Assembly: GCA_963978545.1 (NCBI GenBank)
Contig: OZ021726.1
Location: 55,101,959-55,165,958, forward strand
DNA: 64,000 bases
Reading direction: 5' to 3'
Origin: Linyphia triangularis
Taxonomy: Eukaryota > Arthropoda > Arachnida > Araneae > Linyphiidae
The notes beneath the pieces are model-generated. The model had not been told where the DNA came from. It ran no database searches and was given only the letters and a program-made list of their open reading frames with translations. Positions 24,866 through 37,800 of the stretch are shown here, piece by piece. Numbering within the stretch: the first letter of the stretch is position 1; each line of letters opens with the position of its first letter. Both the position numbers and the translations under genes were made by a program.

Positions 24866-25723
24866 TTCAAATACTGCATGCATATGTGCCAATACGATTT
24901 ACGTCGAACTTGATGTCTTGAACTAGATAAATAAGTGTACCAAAGTTCAATAAAACTTCTCAACCAGAATTATTTAAATCTACAAGAAATCTCCCTTAAT
25001 AATCAAGGGAATTTTTTTAGGTAGAATATTATAACTTTTGGTTATTGAAAAAAACTCCAATTTGGCGATGTTTGTGTTTCTAAAAGTCATCAAATTCTCC
25101 AAATTGGTAAGATGGTAAGATTTTTCTCAACAAGTGTCACTACAGTTTGAAACACATGGCAGTCCATGTTCACAGAAAATACAAATATTGTTTGATTAGA
25201 ACAAGGGACGGCAAACTTTACTGAGATAAGAGCCAAACATCCAATAATTAGAATTGGAAAAACTTTAAAGAGGCGCAAAATAAATATATGCTATACTAAC
25301 GAGCTTCTAACTGAAAACATTTTTCATCCATTTTATACCATTTTTATTAAATAAAAATCATGACATATCTAACAAGTCCGTAGTCTATTTTTGTTTGGAA
25401 TGAATTCTTAAAATTATGTCTATTCTTTAAAATTCACGACTTTCCTCGTTAATTTTTCTCTTCCGTTTGGGCGAAGAACAGATGGATGCGTGAATGCACG
25501 CACTGTTAAAAATAACAGAGCGTGAATCCACGAAAAGTTTATTGAAGAAGGCCATATCTACCTCAATCGGAGACGACAGAACAACGAAAGTCTACAAAAG
25601 CTCGATACAACTGAAATTGCGACGCATGGTGGGCGCACTCCTATTGTGCATTCTGATTGTTAAGTAATTCGACTGAATTCGGTAGATAGCACCTTCGTAA
25701 TTCTATTGAAAAGATGCGTTTGC

Positions 25724-25800
25724 GATGTGCGCTAACGGGGACTCGAACCAGGGACACCTAGATCAGTAGACAGGCGTGTTAACCACTAGGCAAAAGTGAC
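25724..25800 (-). repeat. tRNA-derived SINE head (pol III A and B boxes)
   Basis: On the minus strand, TGCCTAGTGGTTAACACGC (25774-25792) matches an internal A box and GGTTCGAGTCC (25739-25749) a B box, at tRNA-like spacing. The T-arm has mismatched pairs and the acceptor arms do not pair, so it is not a functional tRNA gene. A SINE body may continue to lower coordinates (toward about 25,440), but no tail was recognised. Confidence 0.6.
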
Positions 25801-27001
25801 CACTAGTGCCTAGGTGTTGTATCTGTCATTTGAAAGCGTTTACTTTACATCTTGGGGTTTTGGATTACGCAGTAAATTTACAATGAATTTATACAAATTG
25901 AGCTCAAATTTATTACCATTTATTGCTTTATTAAGTAATAATTCTTAGGTTAAGCTGCTACTTAAAGAGCAGTAAATATATTCAAGAGAAGAGTCGTGAT
26001 CTGCCGATCCCTGTCTAGAAAATATAGTAAAACTGTACTTTGAATTCTCTACGATTTAAGTGAGTCAGTTTAATTTATTTCAGAGAATGGGGTTCACAAT
26101 TTCAGATTTAAAAATTAAGTATAGTTATTCCATTCCCTTAGTTTTTTGTGTGTTAAAAGAAATAATTTTGTTTAGTCTCGTTCAGCAAATGAAGACAATA
26201 TCGTTTTTAAAGGAGATCTTGTTCAGTATCTTTTAATGAACAATTCAGTGAAAAAAAGAAGGAAAGAGCGGATATACGGAAAGAATGGGATGGCCCACGA
26301 CCTCCCTCCTGCCCAACTTTAGAGAGAAAATTGTTTCATTATTACAATTTTAAAACAGTCTACAATAGACGAGTATGTTATACAATAAATTCTAAAATAA
26401 GGAGGTGGGGCGACCACTTCTTTTTGTGGCTCCCCCCCCCCCCCTCCAGCACCATTGTAAAAAATTTACTTTCAGAAGAATACGTGGACAACCACAATGT
26501 GCACAAGAGCCAAGGATAACAGAAATCGCCGTGGTTTACTCCCCTTCTCCCTCTCATCCCATACATCCTTTCCCACCCACTCTGGTTTGTTTTCGTGTGG
26601 TATGTATTGGTTGAAGGAAAAGCTAGTTTTACATGATGATTATTCGACATCAAAGGAAAAGCTCGCTTTACAGAATTATTTACATAGTTTGATTACGTAA
26701 AAATTCGTTTTTCAATTAGATTATTTCAGCATGTGTTGATAGCAAGTGAGGATCAACTCCTGGATTGTTTATGAGTTCTAAGGATCTGGAAGCAGATAGT
26801 TCCTATTTATCCATTCAATATTTAGTTCTTTTGAAACTGATAAATGCAATCCCGAAATTTTTTAACAATAGTATTCGGAAAATAAACTTTCACGTTTTAT
26901 ATTGTTACAGACAATTTATAAATATTTTGTATATTTTGAAAATTTCAGTGTTCATTTGAGTGTTTTATACCCCTTTATGTTATAGATTAAAAAACTATCT
27001 C

Positions 27002-27720
27002 AGAACTCCCATTAGAAAAAGAAAAGAAAAATACCCTGGTTGAATTGTGTACCTTGAAACAAATACATTTATGTTAATATGTAGAAATAGGAAATTTTCT
27101 GTATTATTAGCAGCTATTCTATATTGTATGTATGATCCTGTAACTATCGTATGCAAATTATTTTCTATTTCTATATACGTGTATACATATATATATATAT
27201 ATATTTACTCGACCAACCCTGTTGGGCCTTGAGCCTGTTGTTGTTCTTAAAATTTGTATTTGTAGTTGAACTACAAATAAATGTTTGACGAATTTTATTA
27301 AATGAAATTTTACAATTTCAACAGTTTTTCTTAAAACTGACAATGCTTAAGTACAATTTAGAGCAGGGAAGCAGTTACAAAGTTCTTATAACGCGACCGT
27401 GACATCATTAATGTTGACCGACATTTTTATTGTTTTTAAGTCAGGTACCATCAGATCAGATAAGATAACACTTTTCGTTACCTAGGATCATTGACACAAT
27501 ATCTTTCATTTCTCTAAATGAAAAAGTGCTTAGAGTTTCATGGCAGTCTTCAGAATAATTTCATTTTTTTTTTTAATTAATATTAACAAACACTATTTTT
27601 GTATTAGTTGAAAAAAAAGAAGGGGGGGGGGGGAAATGCTCTGATTGAATTGTGTACCTTGAAACAAATACATTTATGTTAATATGTAGAGATAGGAAAT
27701 TTTCTATATTATTAGCAAAA
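27002..27720. repeat. Direct repeats (~110 bp) about 606 bp apart
   Basis: The segment with TTGAATTGTGTACCTTGAAA and AATACATTTATGTTAATATG at about 27,038-27,113 recurs at about 27,644-27,720 with few changes. Similarity reaches weakly upstream through a purine-rich run into TTAG. The spacer contains a (TA)n tract near 27,185 and ends in an A-rich/G-run tract. It could be a local duplication or the ends of an unrecognised element. Confidence 0.75.
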
Positions 27721-28734
27721 ATCAGAAACACGTAAACTTAAAAAAATATTTAATTGCTTTAGTTGTTCTTTTTAATTCAATATGAAATTGATTCGCATCG
27801 ACCTAGTTGACAGCAATACATTTGGCATGAAAATCATGCACCTTCACCAAATTTTAATTATTTATTATTATCAAGTGAAAACATAACGCAAAAATTCAAA
27901 AAGAAAATAATTTCAATTTAGTTCGTAGTATATATGTTTACTAAAATATTTACTTTGAAGTATAAGTCTTCCATTCCGTTGTTCATTTCTTGTCGTTTCT
28001 AGATGAAAACCAAAGATGGCGGATGGTAAATACTTTGACCAGTGCAGTGTTGAAAGAGTTAATTCTCCTTTGACAATCTTCACATCCCTCCAAAGTGTTA
28101 CAAAAGTACATAAATTGTGGAAAAAGTAATTTTTTGAAAACGTTTTACTACTTCTATGAAAATGACCGAAGTATAGCGAGTCTCAAATGCGTGGCGTTTC
28201 CAGAACAACGCGTATTACATTCATTCACGGTCAGAATAACGTACTAACTTTCTTCAAGGAAAGACAGGAAGAATAATGGTGGTATTGTATTCTATTGTTC
28301 AAAAAAATGATAACATCGGCAATTAACCGTGTTTATTCAATTTATTAACCGGTAATTCGTGAATTGAATTTTAATGCTTTTATTAATTTGTCTGCTATGT
28401 CTTTCTAAACAAAGTCAAGGACCTGCGTTTTGAAAGTGTTATAGCAACTACTTTTTCTACTCTGATTATTTAGTCAGATGTTTTAAATAGGAATAAAAAT
28501 CTGTCACACAACTTATCTCTATTCACACATGTTACTGTAAACAGCAATTTTCTACCACAAGGTCTGCGGTATTACTGACATTGTATTACACTTACTTCAA
28601 GTCATAAAATTAAATATTTTTGTATTCATATAAATTATTGATTATATACTCTTATTAAATTTTTATTGGACTGCTTGACATTTTGCACTTTTCTTTGCTT
28701 ACAAACACATTAAAATTTCAAACTTATGAAGAAT

Positions 28735-28820
28735 CTACAATATTAGAAGGCGATAAAGTTATAAAGGAAACATTGTTTTAACTAGATCAAATATACACAT
28801 TTATAGCAACTAACGTACGG
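28735..28820. repeat. Diverged single arm of a fold-back element
   Basis: The sequence GCGATAAAGTTATAAAGGAA through TCAAATATACACATTTAT to CGGGACACG resembles the arm of the palindromic element at 40,038-40,397. Only one arm was recognised here. Diverged, and limits are approximate. Confidence 0.45.
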
Positions 28821-30605
28821 GACACGAAGAAACAAAACAAAAAGGTATGCTCAACACAAAAGTTTATATTTTCTCTGAATTTATAAGCATCAAAATTATG
28901 TAAATGAATATGTATCGAATTTTCACAAAAAGATTTTGAGAAAAATAGTGATATTTTTACAGTTACACTTGGTATATTTTGTTATAGACAAACTTTAAGT
29001 ATTTTTTACTAGTTAATATGCTCAAAGTAGTCACAATTTCGGAAAATTTTGATGAGGTTTGCCAATAGCATACGTATTATTCTGAGGATGTTAATCCTTT
29101 GTATGCAACTTAGTATATCATAATATTTATAAATTCTTAGTTATTTTTGTAATACATATTTACCAAGACATTTTAAAACCAACTTACTACATCTTTTGCT
29201 TTTATCTCTTTTTAATGAATGCTTGTATTCCTCCAAACCATCCCATTTCTCAATCGCTAATTTAATCCCAAAATATTGAAAAATATATATTTGAAGAGAA
29301 TTTGTTTATTAAATTTAAATTACAGTTTGACATTAGGAATAGTTTTAAACGTTGTGGTTCAGAATCCACGTTAAGCTGTAGGTCCCATGCTGACTAGCAT
29401 TATTGTGCATAAAAATGTCTTTGAGCGTACAAACCAATCCGCCATGAACCTTTGCCAATTACATAAACTAGCGATTATTCGGGGTCCATCAGCAATGTGT
29501 TGGTAAATTTCAAAAGGCAACACTACTGCACTGCTAGAAGTTCGGTTTTGCTTAGTGTACTTAGCATTAGGGTAGAGAAAAACAATAAAAATTAAGTCCA
29601 TTTAAATTAATAATCTTTCTTCAGAATAACACCAAACCCGTAGAAAAAAATTCAAGACTATAAATTCGATTTTTTTTTTTTTTTTTTTTTTTTTCGTAAA
29701 TTAAAGTCAAGTTTTGAAATTTTGCTGATGATAGTATCTTGGAAAGAAAGCTGTAACATAACCGGTAAAGAACACAAATCTTTCGATTTTACTCAGACAT
29801 CATTAAGCTATTAAACCCAGCAAAAGCAACAACTACTCGTAGATATTTCACATTTAAAAATTTGTAGTGATGCATGGTACACTTATACAATACATACACC
29901 TAATTTTAATTTTTTTTTCAAACAGCTGTGTAATAACATAGATCAAAACTTTTTTTAAACATAAAATCAAGTTTTGTAAAAATATAAATTGAAATATTTT
30001 TATACTTAAATAAAAAAAAATAAAAAAAAATCGTGCTTTGTGATTACGCACGACAAAATCTTGCTTTGTGTTAGCTAATATTATCTATAAGCTAATTAAT
30101 AGCGTAATTTAAATACATTTTATAAAAGCAAAATAGTACGAAAATATGTTTTGTCACATTTTAAATCATTTTCATCTTAGCGGCACTGATTCGAGCTCTA
30201 ATCACGTACTTTACAAAAGGAGATAAACGCTTAAACCTACATTCAGCTGTTTACACAAGAAGGAATTCAATTGTGAAAGAAAGGAGGCAGCATCATATTT
30301 TAGCGAAAAATGCTTGAAACTCGAATGGTCTTAAGTAATTAAAGTAGAATAAAAAAAAATGTCAAAATATACTCTAAAATTTTATTTTGAATAATTTAAT
30401 TGAAGATTTTTGGAATAATTTTAATACATTTCAGACACACACAAAAAAAATTTAAAAAAATGATGAAATACTTTTGATAGTTAATAGAGGTATAACATTA
30501 AAATCTCTTGAACCCAGGATCAAAGTTTCGAAATGTTTTCAAAGTGAGTAGACACAATAACGACCCTACCAGGTAGTCTTAATTGGCTGCTAAGCTGGAA
30601 TAAGT

Positions 30606-30795
30606 TTTTTTTTTTTTTTTTTTTTTTTTTTTAGGTTTTCTCACATTCGAGACACACATGTTTAAAGGTTTCTCATTGGTGGTCTTCAATGAGAAACCAT
30701 TATTCCTTTGTGCTTGAACTTTTCTCAGAAGTTTGGATCTTGTTCTAACGATATTTGGTGCAGTATCCCTTGCACAATAAAACATCCAATACAAC
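30606..30795 (-). pseudogene. Possible retroposed coding fragment with poly-A tail
   Basis: On the minus strand a ~55-codon reading containing CARDTAPNIVRTRSKLLRKV runs directly into a ~27-base A run (T run at 30,606-30,632 on the plus strand). Coding-like sequence abutting poly-A is the appearance of a retroposed or 5'-truncated copy. I do not recognise the protein, and no flanking duplication was established. It contains a perfect 12-bp hairpin (30667-30678 with 30687-30698). Confidence 0.35.
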
Positions 30796-31817
30796 TAATC
30801 TAAAGTTATATCCATTTATAAGAACTCTGATCTCCAACAGAAAATTTAAAAGTGGATAAATCAGTCCATAAAAAAATAACAAATAATACAACATCAAATA
30901 CATATATCTCTAAAATATAACATACTGATTGTAATAACAATCTTACCACTACAGCCTGTATTACAGAAAATTAAAATAGTAAAGCAAAGTTTATAGTCAT
31001 ATATTCCAATAAAGCTGGTTTATGCTCTTGAGTTTTGGATGTGATGGTCCATAATGTGTTGACAATTGTGAAAGAAATACAGTGTGGCTTTCAATACACT
31101 CAATTTTCCTTAACTTCCCAGACAGTGTGTACACAGTGATAGACAACTAAGTAAGCACTATTTCACAATTCACCCAAATATGGGTAGCCAGCAATGGCAA
31201 CAATTTGATATCAACTAAAACAGCTGATGTGTAAATATATATATTCAAGTTCCATACCAATACAATTTTTTTTACGAACAGTCAAAATCAAAAATTTCTG
31301 ATTTCGACAGTCTCTCAAACTTTAATTTAGATGTAGACACCATGCGCACCTAAACCTAACATTCTTGTCATCTACCTATACACTACTTTCATTCCATCTC
31401 AAAAGAAGAAAAAATTAGGAATTATCTAAAAAAAAAAAATATTATAACCATAAATACTGATAGTTATTTAAGTACAGACACGTTTATGAATTTGCTTTTG
31501 ACGCTGGCATTTTATCTTTATATTGTAATGATGAATAACTGAAAAATTAGATTTTTCTCACAGAATACAAAGGACTTATAAGCCATCAAAGGTCTGGAAA
31601 TCAGTTTAAAAATCATGTTTTTAAGAATCTTTAAATGCACTTATATATAATGCAATGTATTAAAAACTTTGTCTCCTAGTATCTATATTTCGTGTTTGCA
31701 AAAGAAGTCAATCTCTCATTATCACAGTAAATCAACAACTGAATACATTTATGTTATGTCTGGTTTTAAGTAAAGATATCAAAAAAAGAAGAAAAAAACA
31801 TACACAAAACAAATAAT

Positions 31818-31823
31818 TTTATT
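31818..31823 (-). terminator. Candidate polyadenylation signal of the ZNF143-like gene
   Basis: AATAAA on the minus strand, 47 bp beyond the stop codon (31870-31872). Being so close it would give a very short 3' UTR; further AT-rich sequence could supply alternative signals. Confidence 0.5.
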
Positions 31824-31869
31824 CAGAGATCACTACAAGTTGAACAGAATGACTAGAACAGTTTGTACT

Positions 31870-34800
31870 TTAGTTATTATTTATATTTTCTGGCAGAGCT
31901 GTCTCATCTTCTACTTTGCAGTTCACAAATTTGTTTGGCTTTCGAACCTGAACACATTGCTTGGTCGGGATGACAACTTGCGTAGAGTTTGTACTTGTTT
32001 CAGCCAGCACTGATTCAAACTGACCTTGCTGGGCCAGTTGCTGGAGGGCAGCAAGCTGGGCAGGGTCAGTGACCAGCACAATCTGCTGCATTGTGGTTGA
32101 TAAAGTTCCATCCTCTTGGACTTGGACTGCATAAACAGGATGCTGGAATGTTTAAAGTCAAAAGTTACTAATATTCAATAAACATATGTTGGATGTCTAA
32201 TGTTAATGCTTTTTAATTGAAACTTTTTTTAAACAAATTGTTATGTTTTTGAAGTTAAATTATTCGAAACTGATAAAATAGTGCCGGCTAAAGTTAATAA
32301 CATAACACACTTTTAAATTATTTAATAGTTTAAATTATAAGTTTGTAAAAATAAATGTCAATTAAATAAATTATTTATTAACATTTTATTTTTAGTTTAG
32401 AAATGTCATTACATGCAAAGAATTGTTATCTTATTTTTAAAACAATAGCAAGAAAACATGTAAAATAATTTTTTCATTACTTTTGCTACAGTCAGAAAAG
32501 CAATTATGAACGTGTTTAAATCATTTATTATAAAATAAATTAACCATTAACAACATCTTTCAGAAACATTTTGACATAAAAGCTATTTTGAGAGAGGTAA
32601 TTAATATACTTAGAGAGAATTTTTCCTTTACATCAATGGCGCTCAATGATCGTCTCTCCAAACTAATTAATGTGGCTAACAAACATTTTCAAGACCCAAT
32701 GATCAAGAGCCATTAATTTATTTTGATATTTTGCCTTGCACCAACACTATACTCGACTATAACCCATTCAATTGCAAATAAAAAAAATGAAGCATTATAA
32801 TAAAATCACCAAGTAGAAAGGTTAATTATAAAAAGTTATCAAATCTCAAATGTTAGCAGTTAAGCAGTTGATTTTTTGTTCTTTGCTCCTATACATAGAA
32901 TAAAGATTATTGCAAGAAAATCATGTACCCTGCCATCCGAGAGAAGCCATATTTACACAGAAAGTAAATAGACTGAGTTGAGTAAAAAATATTAACCTTG
33001 CACTATTAAGCACATGAATAGGTCAAGGTAAAAAACATTTCTTTAGAGTCAAAGAAAATATGAATTATTTTAGTATTTTTCTTCATGTCTTACCTGTTGC
33101 AAAATTTGACTTGAACTATCACTTTGAAGTGTCACAATAGTGGGAAAAGTCTTACTTCCAGGTTCAACTAAATCCTAAAAAATAATACAAAGTATTAAAT
33201 TAAAAAAACCTTTATTTATAGAAACAGATTTAAGAAGAAAACCATTTTCTAGTTTATGAATAGAATGTTTGCTCTCTCTAGAAAAATATCATAGTTTTTA
33301 TGAATAAATATAATGCACCAGTCAAACTTTTACAATTCACATACATAAAAAAATGATCAAACCACAAAATGCTTAGTTTAGAATAAGATAGAAATAAACA
33401 TAAAGCACAAATACAGAAGCATTAAAGAATCACATACAAACAAAAAAATTATTTTAAATTTAAAAACTTAAACTAGAACCATAACCTACGAAAACAAGAA
33501 TTTGCTATTATTTGTTACTTTTAACAAACTTGAATAAAATTTAAAAATCAAGCACATGAATATTTAAAACAGCTTATTCAGAACATAGTCTTACATGTAT
33601 AGATCCTATAGCACAACTTTTTTTTTAAGTGTGTAACATGAGATTTACAGTCATTTCGTAAAAAGCTATTTTCAGGGTTGACCTTTTCAGCCCAGGGGCT
33701 ATTTGAAAAAAGGTTTGTTAGCAGTCAATTCACATAGAAATTAATAAATAGCATCTCAAAGAGAGTTTGGAACCAATACTTTATTATTTCTCAATCGTGT
33801 TTCAAAACACGTTTCGAAAAAGATAGGAAAATTTAAAAACTCGGATAGTAGCAGAAGGACCGAAAAAAATATTTAAGACTTTTTTGATAAAGTAAAATTA
33901 TTTTAATTGAGTCATTTATGTTTCTTTTTTTATTACCCTTTAAATTTTTAAGCCTGGAAAATTTGGAATTATGGAAAGAGGACAGATATTTTCTAAATTT
34001 ATAATAAGCTAGGCATGATATATATTTTTAAAATCCTCTCATTCGTAGATTTGATTTGTTGTGAACACAAAATTGTTTAAGAATTTTTTTCCTGTTCTAG
34101 AAATTTAAAAAAAAAAAAAAATTATTATCCCAGATTTCCTGATTTGACTATGTTTAGATATATATAGATTGTATGGCAAATTTTATTTCAATTGCCCAAA
34201 TAGTTACTGCATTATTCAAGTGTGTTTATGATGGACAGACATCAATTGGATTCTCAAATCAATTCAATCAAGTATTCCTTTTTTTTTTACCTAGAAGTGT
34301 AGTTTTTTTTACCTTTAGTGTAAGGAACACTAAAAAGGTTTCTACAGCATAAATTACAATTTGACATATGGAGCTACTGCTAAAAGTAGATCAGGGTAAT
34401 CAAATAAATTTATGAAATAACTTATTCATTAATATTAATATCAAGTTTATTCAATGTTCACCAACTTGGCAATTTATCTAAATCAGATTGTAAGAGTTTA
34501 GAATAATTAGGAATGAAAAATTATCTGAATATAAAGATTAGTGTAAAATAATATCTATATATAAAACTGAGTTGTTTGTACGTCTGAACCATATACAAAT
34601 CCACAGTTTTGCACTTAGAGGTACGAAATTTGGTACATAGAAGCTTTAGTACATGGAGATAGTATAGAACAACTTTTAAATTCAATTAAAAATTGCTTTC
34701 ATTAAAATTTATTGACATGAAAAAAAAAAATCTTGGAATGGCAACGATATTCTTTTATTACATCAGAATAAAAAAAAAGTTATTTTAAAAGGTCCAACTA

Positions 34801-37800
34801 ACTTTTCCGATTATTTTTATGTATTACAATCGTCTGTTCTATAAGCGGTTCAAATATTATTATAATTTTCCATATATTTACTGTAAATTGACGTTCTGCG
34901 CATGTTTTGGTTTTAGCATAATTCTACCTAATAATCTGAGCACATAATAATGAATGCATAAGGCTAAAATTATTGAAATTCACCAAAAACATTCAAATCA
35001 TTACGACATTTGTTAATTTTTCTTTATATTTCCAGATAAATATTTACTTGTTTTCTTTACTCAGAATATCAAAATTCCTTCTTTTGATTGTTTTTTACTT
35101 TTTGTATAGTGTTTTTGTACTGTGTATCCAAGTTCCATATTATTTAATCTAGATTTGAATACATTTTTTGTGTGTTTTTACATGTTTTACATGTTTTTTA
35201 CATGTTTTATTATTTACACCAGAAATTATAAGCAGAAATAATTTTATTATTTATAAAAAAAAATGTTGGCAACAGGAAAAAGTTTTTTCAATGGTCGGTT
35301 AAATGTTATTTTAGCACAATTGGTTGATGGCAAGTTGTTTAATTAGTATTCCGTAAAAGCGACCTTTTAGAGGTAGTGGCAGTTTCCAAAAGAATGCATT
35401 GTCATTAACATTGACTCTATCTGCCAAGTTTCAACCCGATTGGATGACGGCAAGGGGGTTAATAAGGCATCCACAGATTCCACCGCTATCGATACGCAAA
35501 ATCAAAGTTAATATAAAGGATTTAAAAATAAAAATAACTATCTAAATCAGTGCTCGCCACTACATAGCTTGTGAGCCTCATCAGTTCCACGACAGGTTTT
35601 ACTGAGTGTAGACAGCAGCACAGAAGAACAAAAATAAAATTTTGGAGTATGGATTTTATTTTACAATGTTTTTACTTTATTTTTATATTTTATGCATAAA
35701 ATAAAATTGGTAAAAAAATTAAATATCAATTTGTGTATTTAAAAAAAACTGTCTTCGAATGTGGTTGGATTGGCACAATTTCATTTTCTTTTCATTTGCA
35801 TAATTGCACTGTCCAAATTGTTCAATCCTTTATATTAACTTCAATTTTATGTGTTTGTTGATGGGAGCGGAAATTGCAGAGGTCTAACTAAACCTCTTGA
35901 CGTCATCCAATCGGGGTGAAACTAGGCACTTTGGAGCTGTTACTGTCACTAAAAGGTTCCTTTGATGGAATACTAACAAACCAACAAATAGTGTTAAAAT
36001 ATCATTGAACCGATCTTTGTTGAAATTCTTTCCTGTTGCCAAATTTTTTTTAAATAAATAAATAATAAAATTACTTTAATCAGAATAAATAAATGATATT
36101 TGGATGTTCCAAGTTCATTTTTAATAAACAAATTTTAAAACGCAGTTTGCCGCACATTTTGCTGATAGAAATCAGCACTGTGTTAATGAATATAAAAATT
36201 GACGATGCATATAAACGATTAAAAAAAAAAAATTCTATGGGTTATATTATTATTTATTTAAATTCAGTAGAAAGCACTGTTTAGGTATAGTACCCAAGCA
36301 AAATTTTTACAAAATTAAAAAATTTTCATAAGAAAATTTTAAACAATTACATAAAGCTAATAGCTTTTAACTTTTAAACTACTACTTATATCTATAATTA
36401 AAATGCAAAACAATTTGACATACAATCACTAACAGTTAAAATTACAATTTTAAGTAAGGATATACAGTAAAATTAGGCAATTGAGACAAATTTTTTGCAC
36501 AAAACTAAATTAAAATTCTAATCATTCAACACCGATTCAAACCAAACGGTAAAACCGTTCATCATATACACACTAATCATGGACATAGCGGCTATCACAT
36601 TAATGGAAGCCTAGGCGAATGACACCAAAATGGAGTTGAAAATTTCTTTAATAGCAGCTTTAAAATGGCTTAAACCTATGTGAAAATTACCACCACTCCA
36701 ACGTAAATATCAGCAATAGCAGACACCATATCGGAGCAAATTTCGGCAATCATATTAAAGTAACAATCCGCAAACTGACCATCACACCAATGTAAACATC
36801 AGCATTAGCACCTGTTGTACAACCAATTGCAGGTTTCCTGGATCAGGACCCAATATATAGGTGGAAATCTCTGGAATAGAGGTGAATATATAGACGTAAC
36901 GCTTTAAGAAATTTACTATCACAACCACGTAAATTTCGGCAACAGCAACAATTAAAGAGGCGAAAACCTTCGGAATAGTGATTATTACATTGGCGTGATA
37001 CTCGCTGAAAATGAACATCAGAACGTAAATCTCAGCAACAGCATTTGTTGTAGTAGCGCAAAATCGCAATAGTTGTCCTTACGTCATTGTAATGCCCAGT
37101 GAAAATAATCATCATGCACCAATGTAAATGATTCTGATAGAGGTCGGCAATTTGCAGTAAAAGTTATCATGAAATCAGAGGTTTGGGAAGGCTGAACGTA
37201 TGTAGGTTCCACTGTTGCGAGACTTGCAAGCACGTTCCATAAAATTGTAATGCAGATTTGTAAAAATCTTAGAAAAGATCGAAATTTCAGTAAAAAAAAA
37301 AAGCAAACATCGGCGTTAGCTGAACTGTACCATGTCTGACACTCTGACAGATGCAAATCTCTGCAATTGCATCAGTGACTTATTTTGGCAGAGCATCCAA
37401 CAAAAATTATCATCATGCAACCCTCAGCAAAATGGCCATCACACACCAACATAAATAATGTCGATACAGGCCATGACATTAAAGATAAATGCTAATTCCA
37501 TTGGTGGTTTTTGGGGAAGTCTGAACGTATGCAGGCTCTTTTTTGAATTCTTTGTTAGCTGTTGAATAGCATAAACTCAAGTGGAGCTTTTTCTGTAAAG
37601 ACACTGACATAATTGACCTAAATTGAAAATAAACAAAATAAGGAATTTCTCAAAAATGCTGAAAACTTTCGCACATAATCGGAAAATTGAACATACAAAG
37701 GTTCCGTGGTTGTGAGAAATACAAGTAAACCCAATAAAATTGTAATGCAGATTTGTATCAATCTCAGGAATTATCTAAATTTCAGTCAAAAAAGAGGTAA

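Noticed and set aside
25724..25800. Functional tRNA gene
   Set aside because: A and B boxes are good, but the T-arm and acceptor pairing fail; a SINE head is the better explanation.
26331..26700. Several overlapping open frames on both strands
   Set aside because: They cross C-run and CT-rich low-complexity sequence and have no recognisable protein character.
29371..29601. 76-codon minus-strand frame as a transposase fragment
   Set aside because: A vague resemblance to transposon proteins could not be tied to any motif.
36782..37356. Two minus-strand open frames as exons
   Set aside because: They fall in the degenerate repeat block and have no conserved protein pattern.
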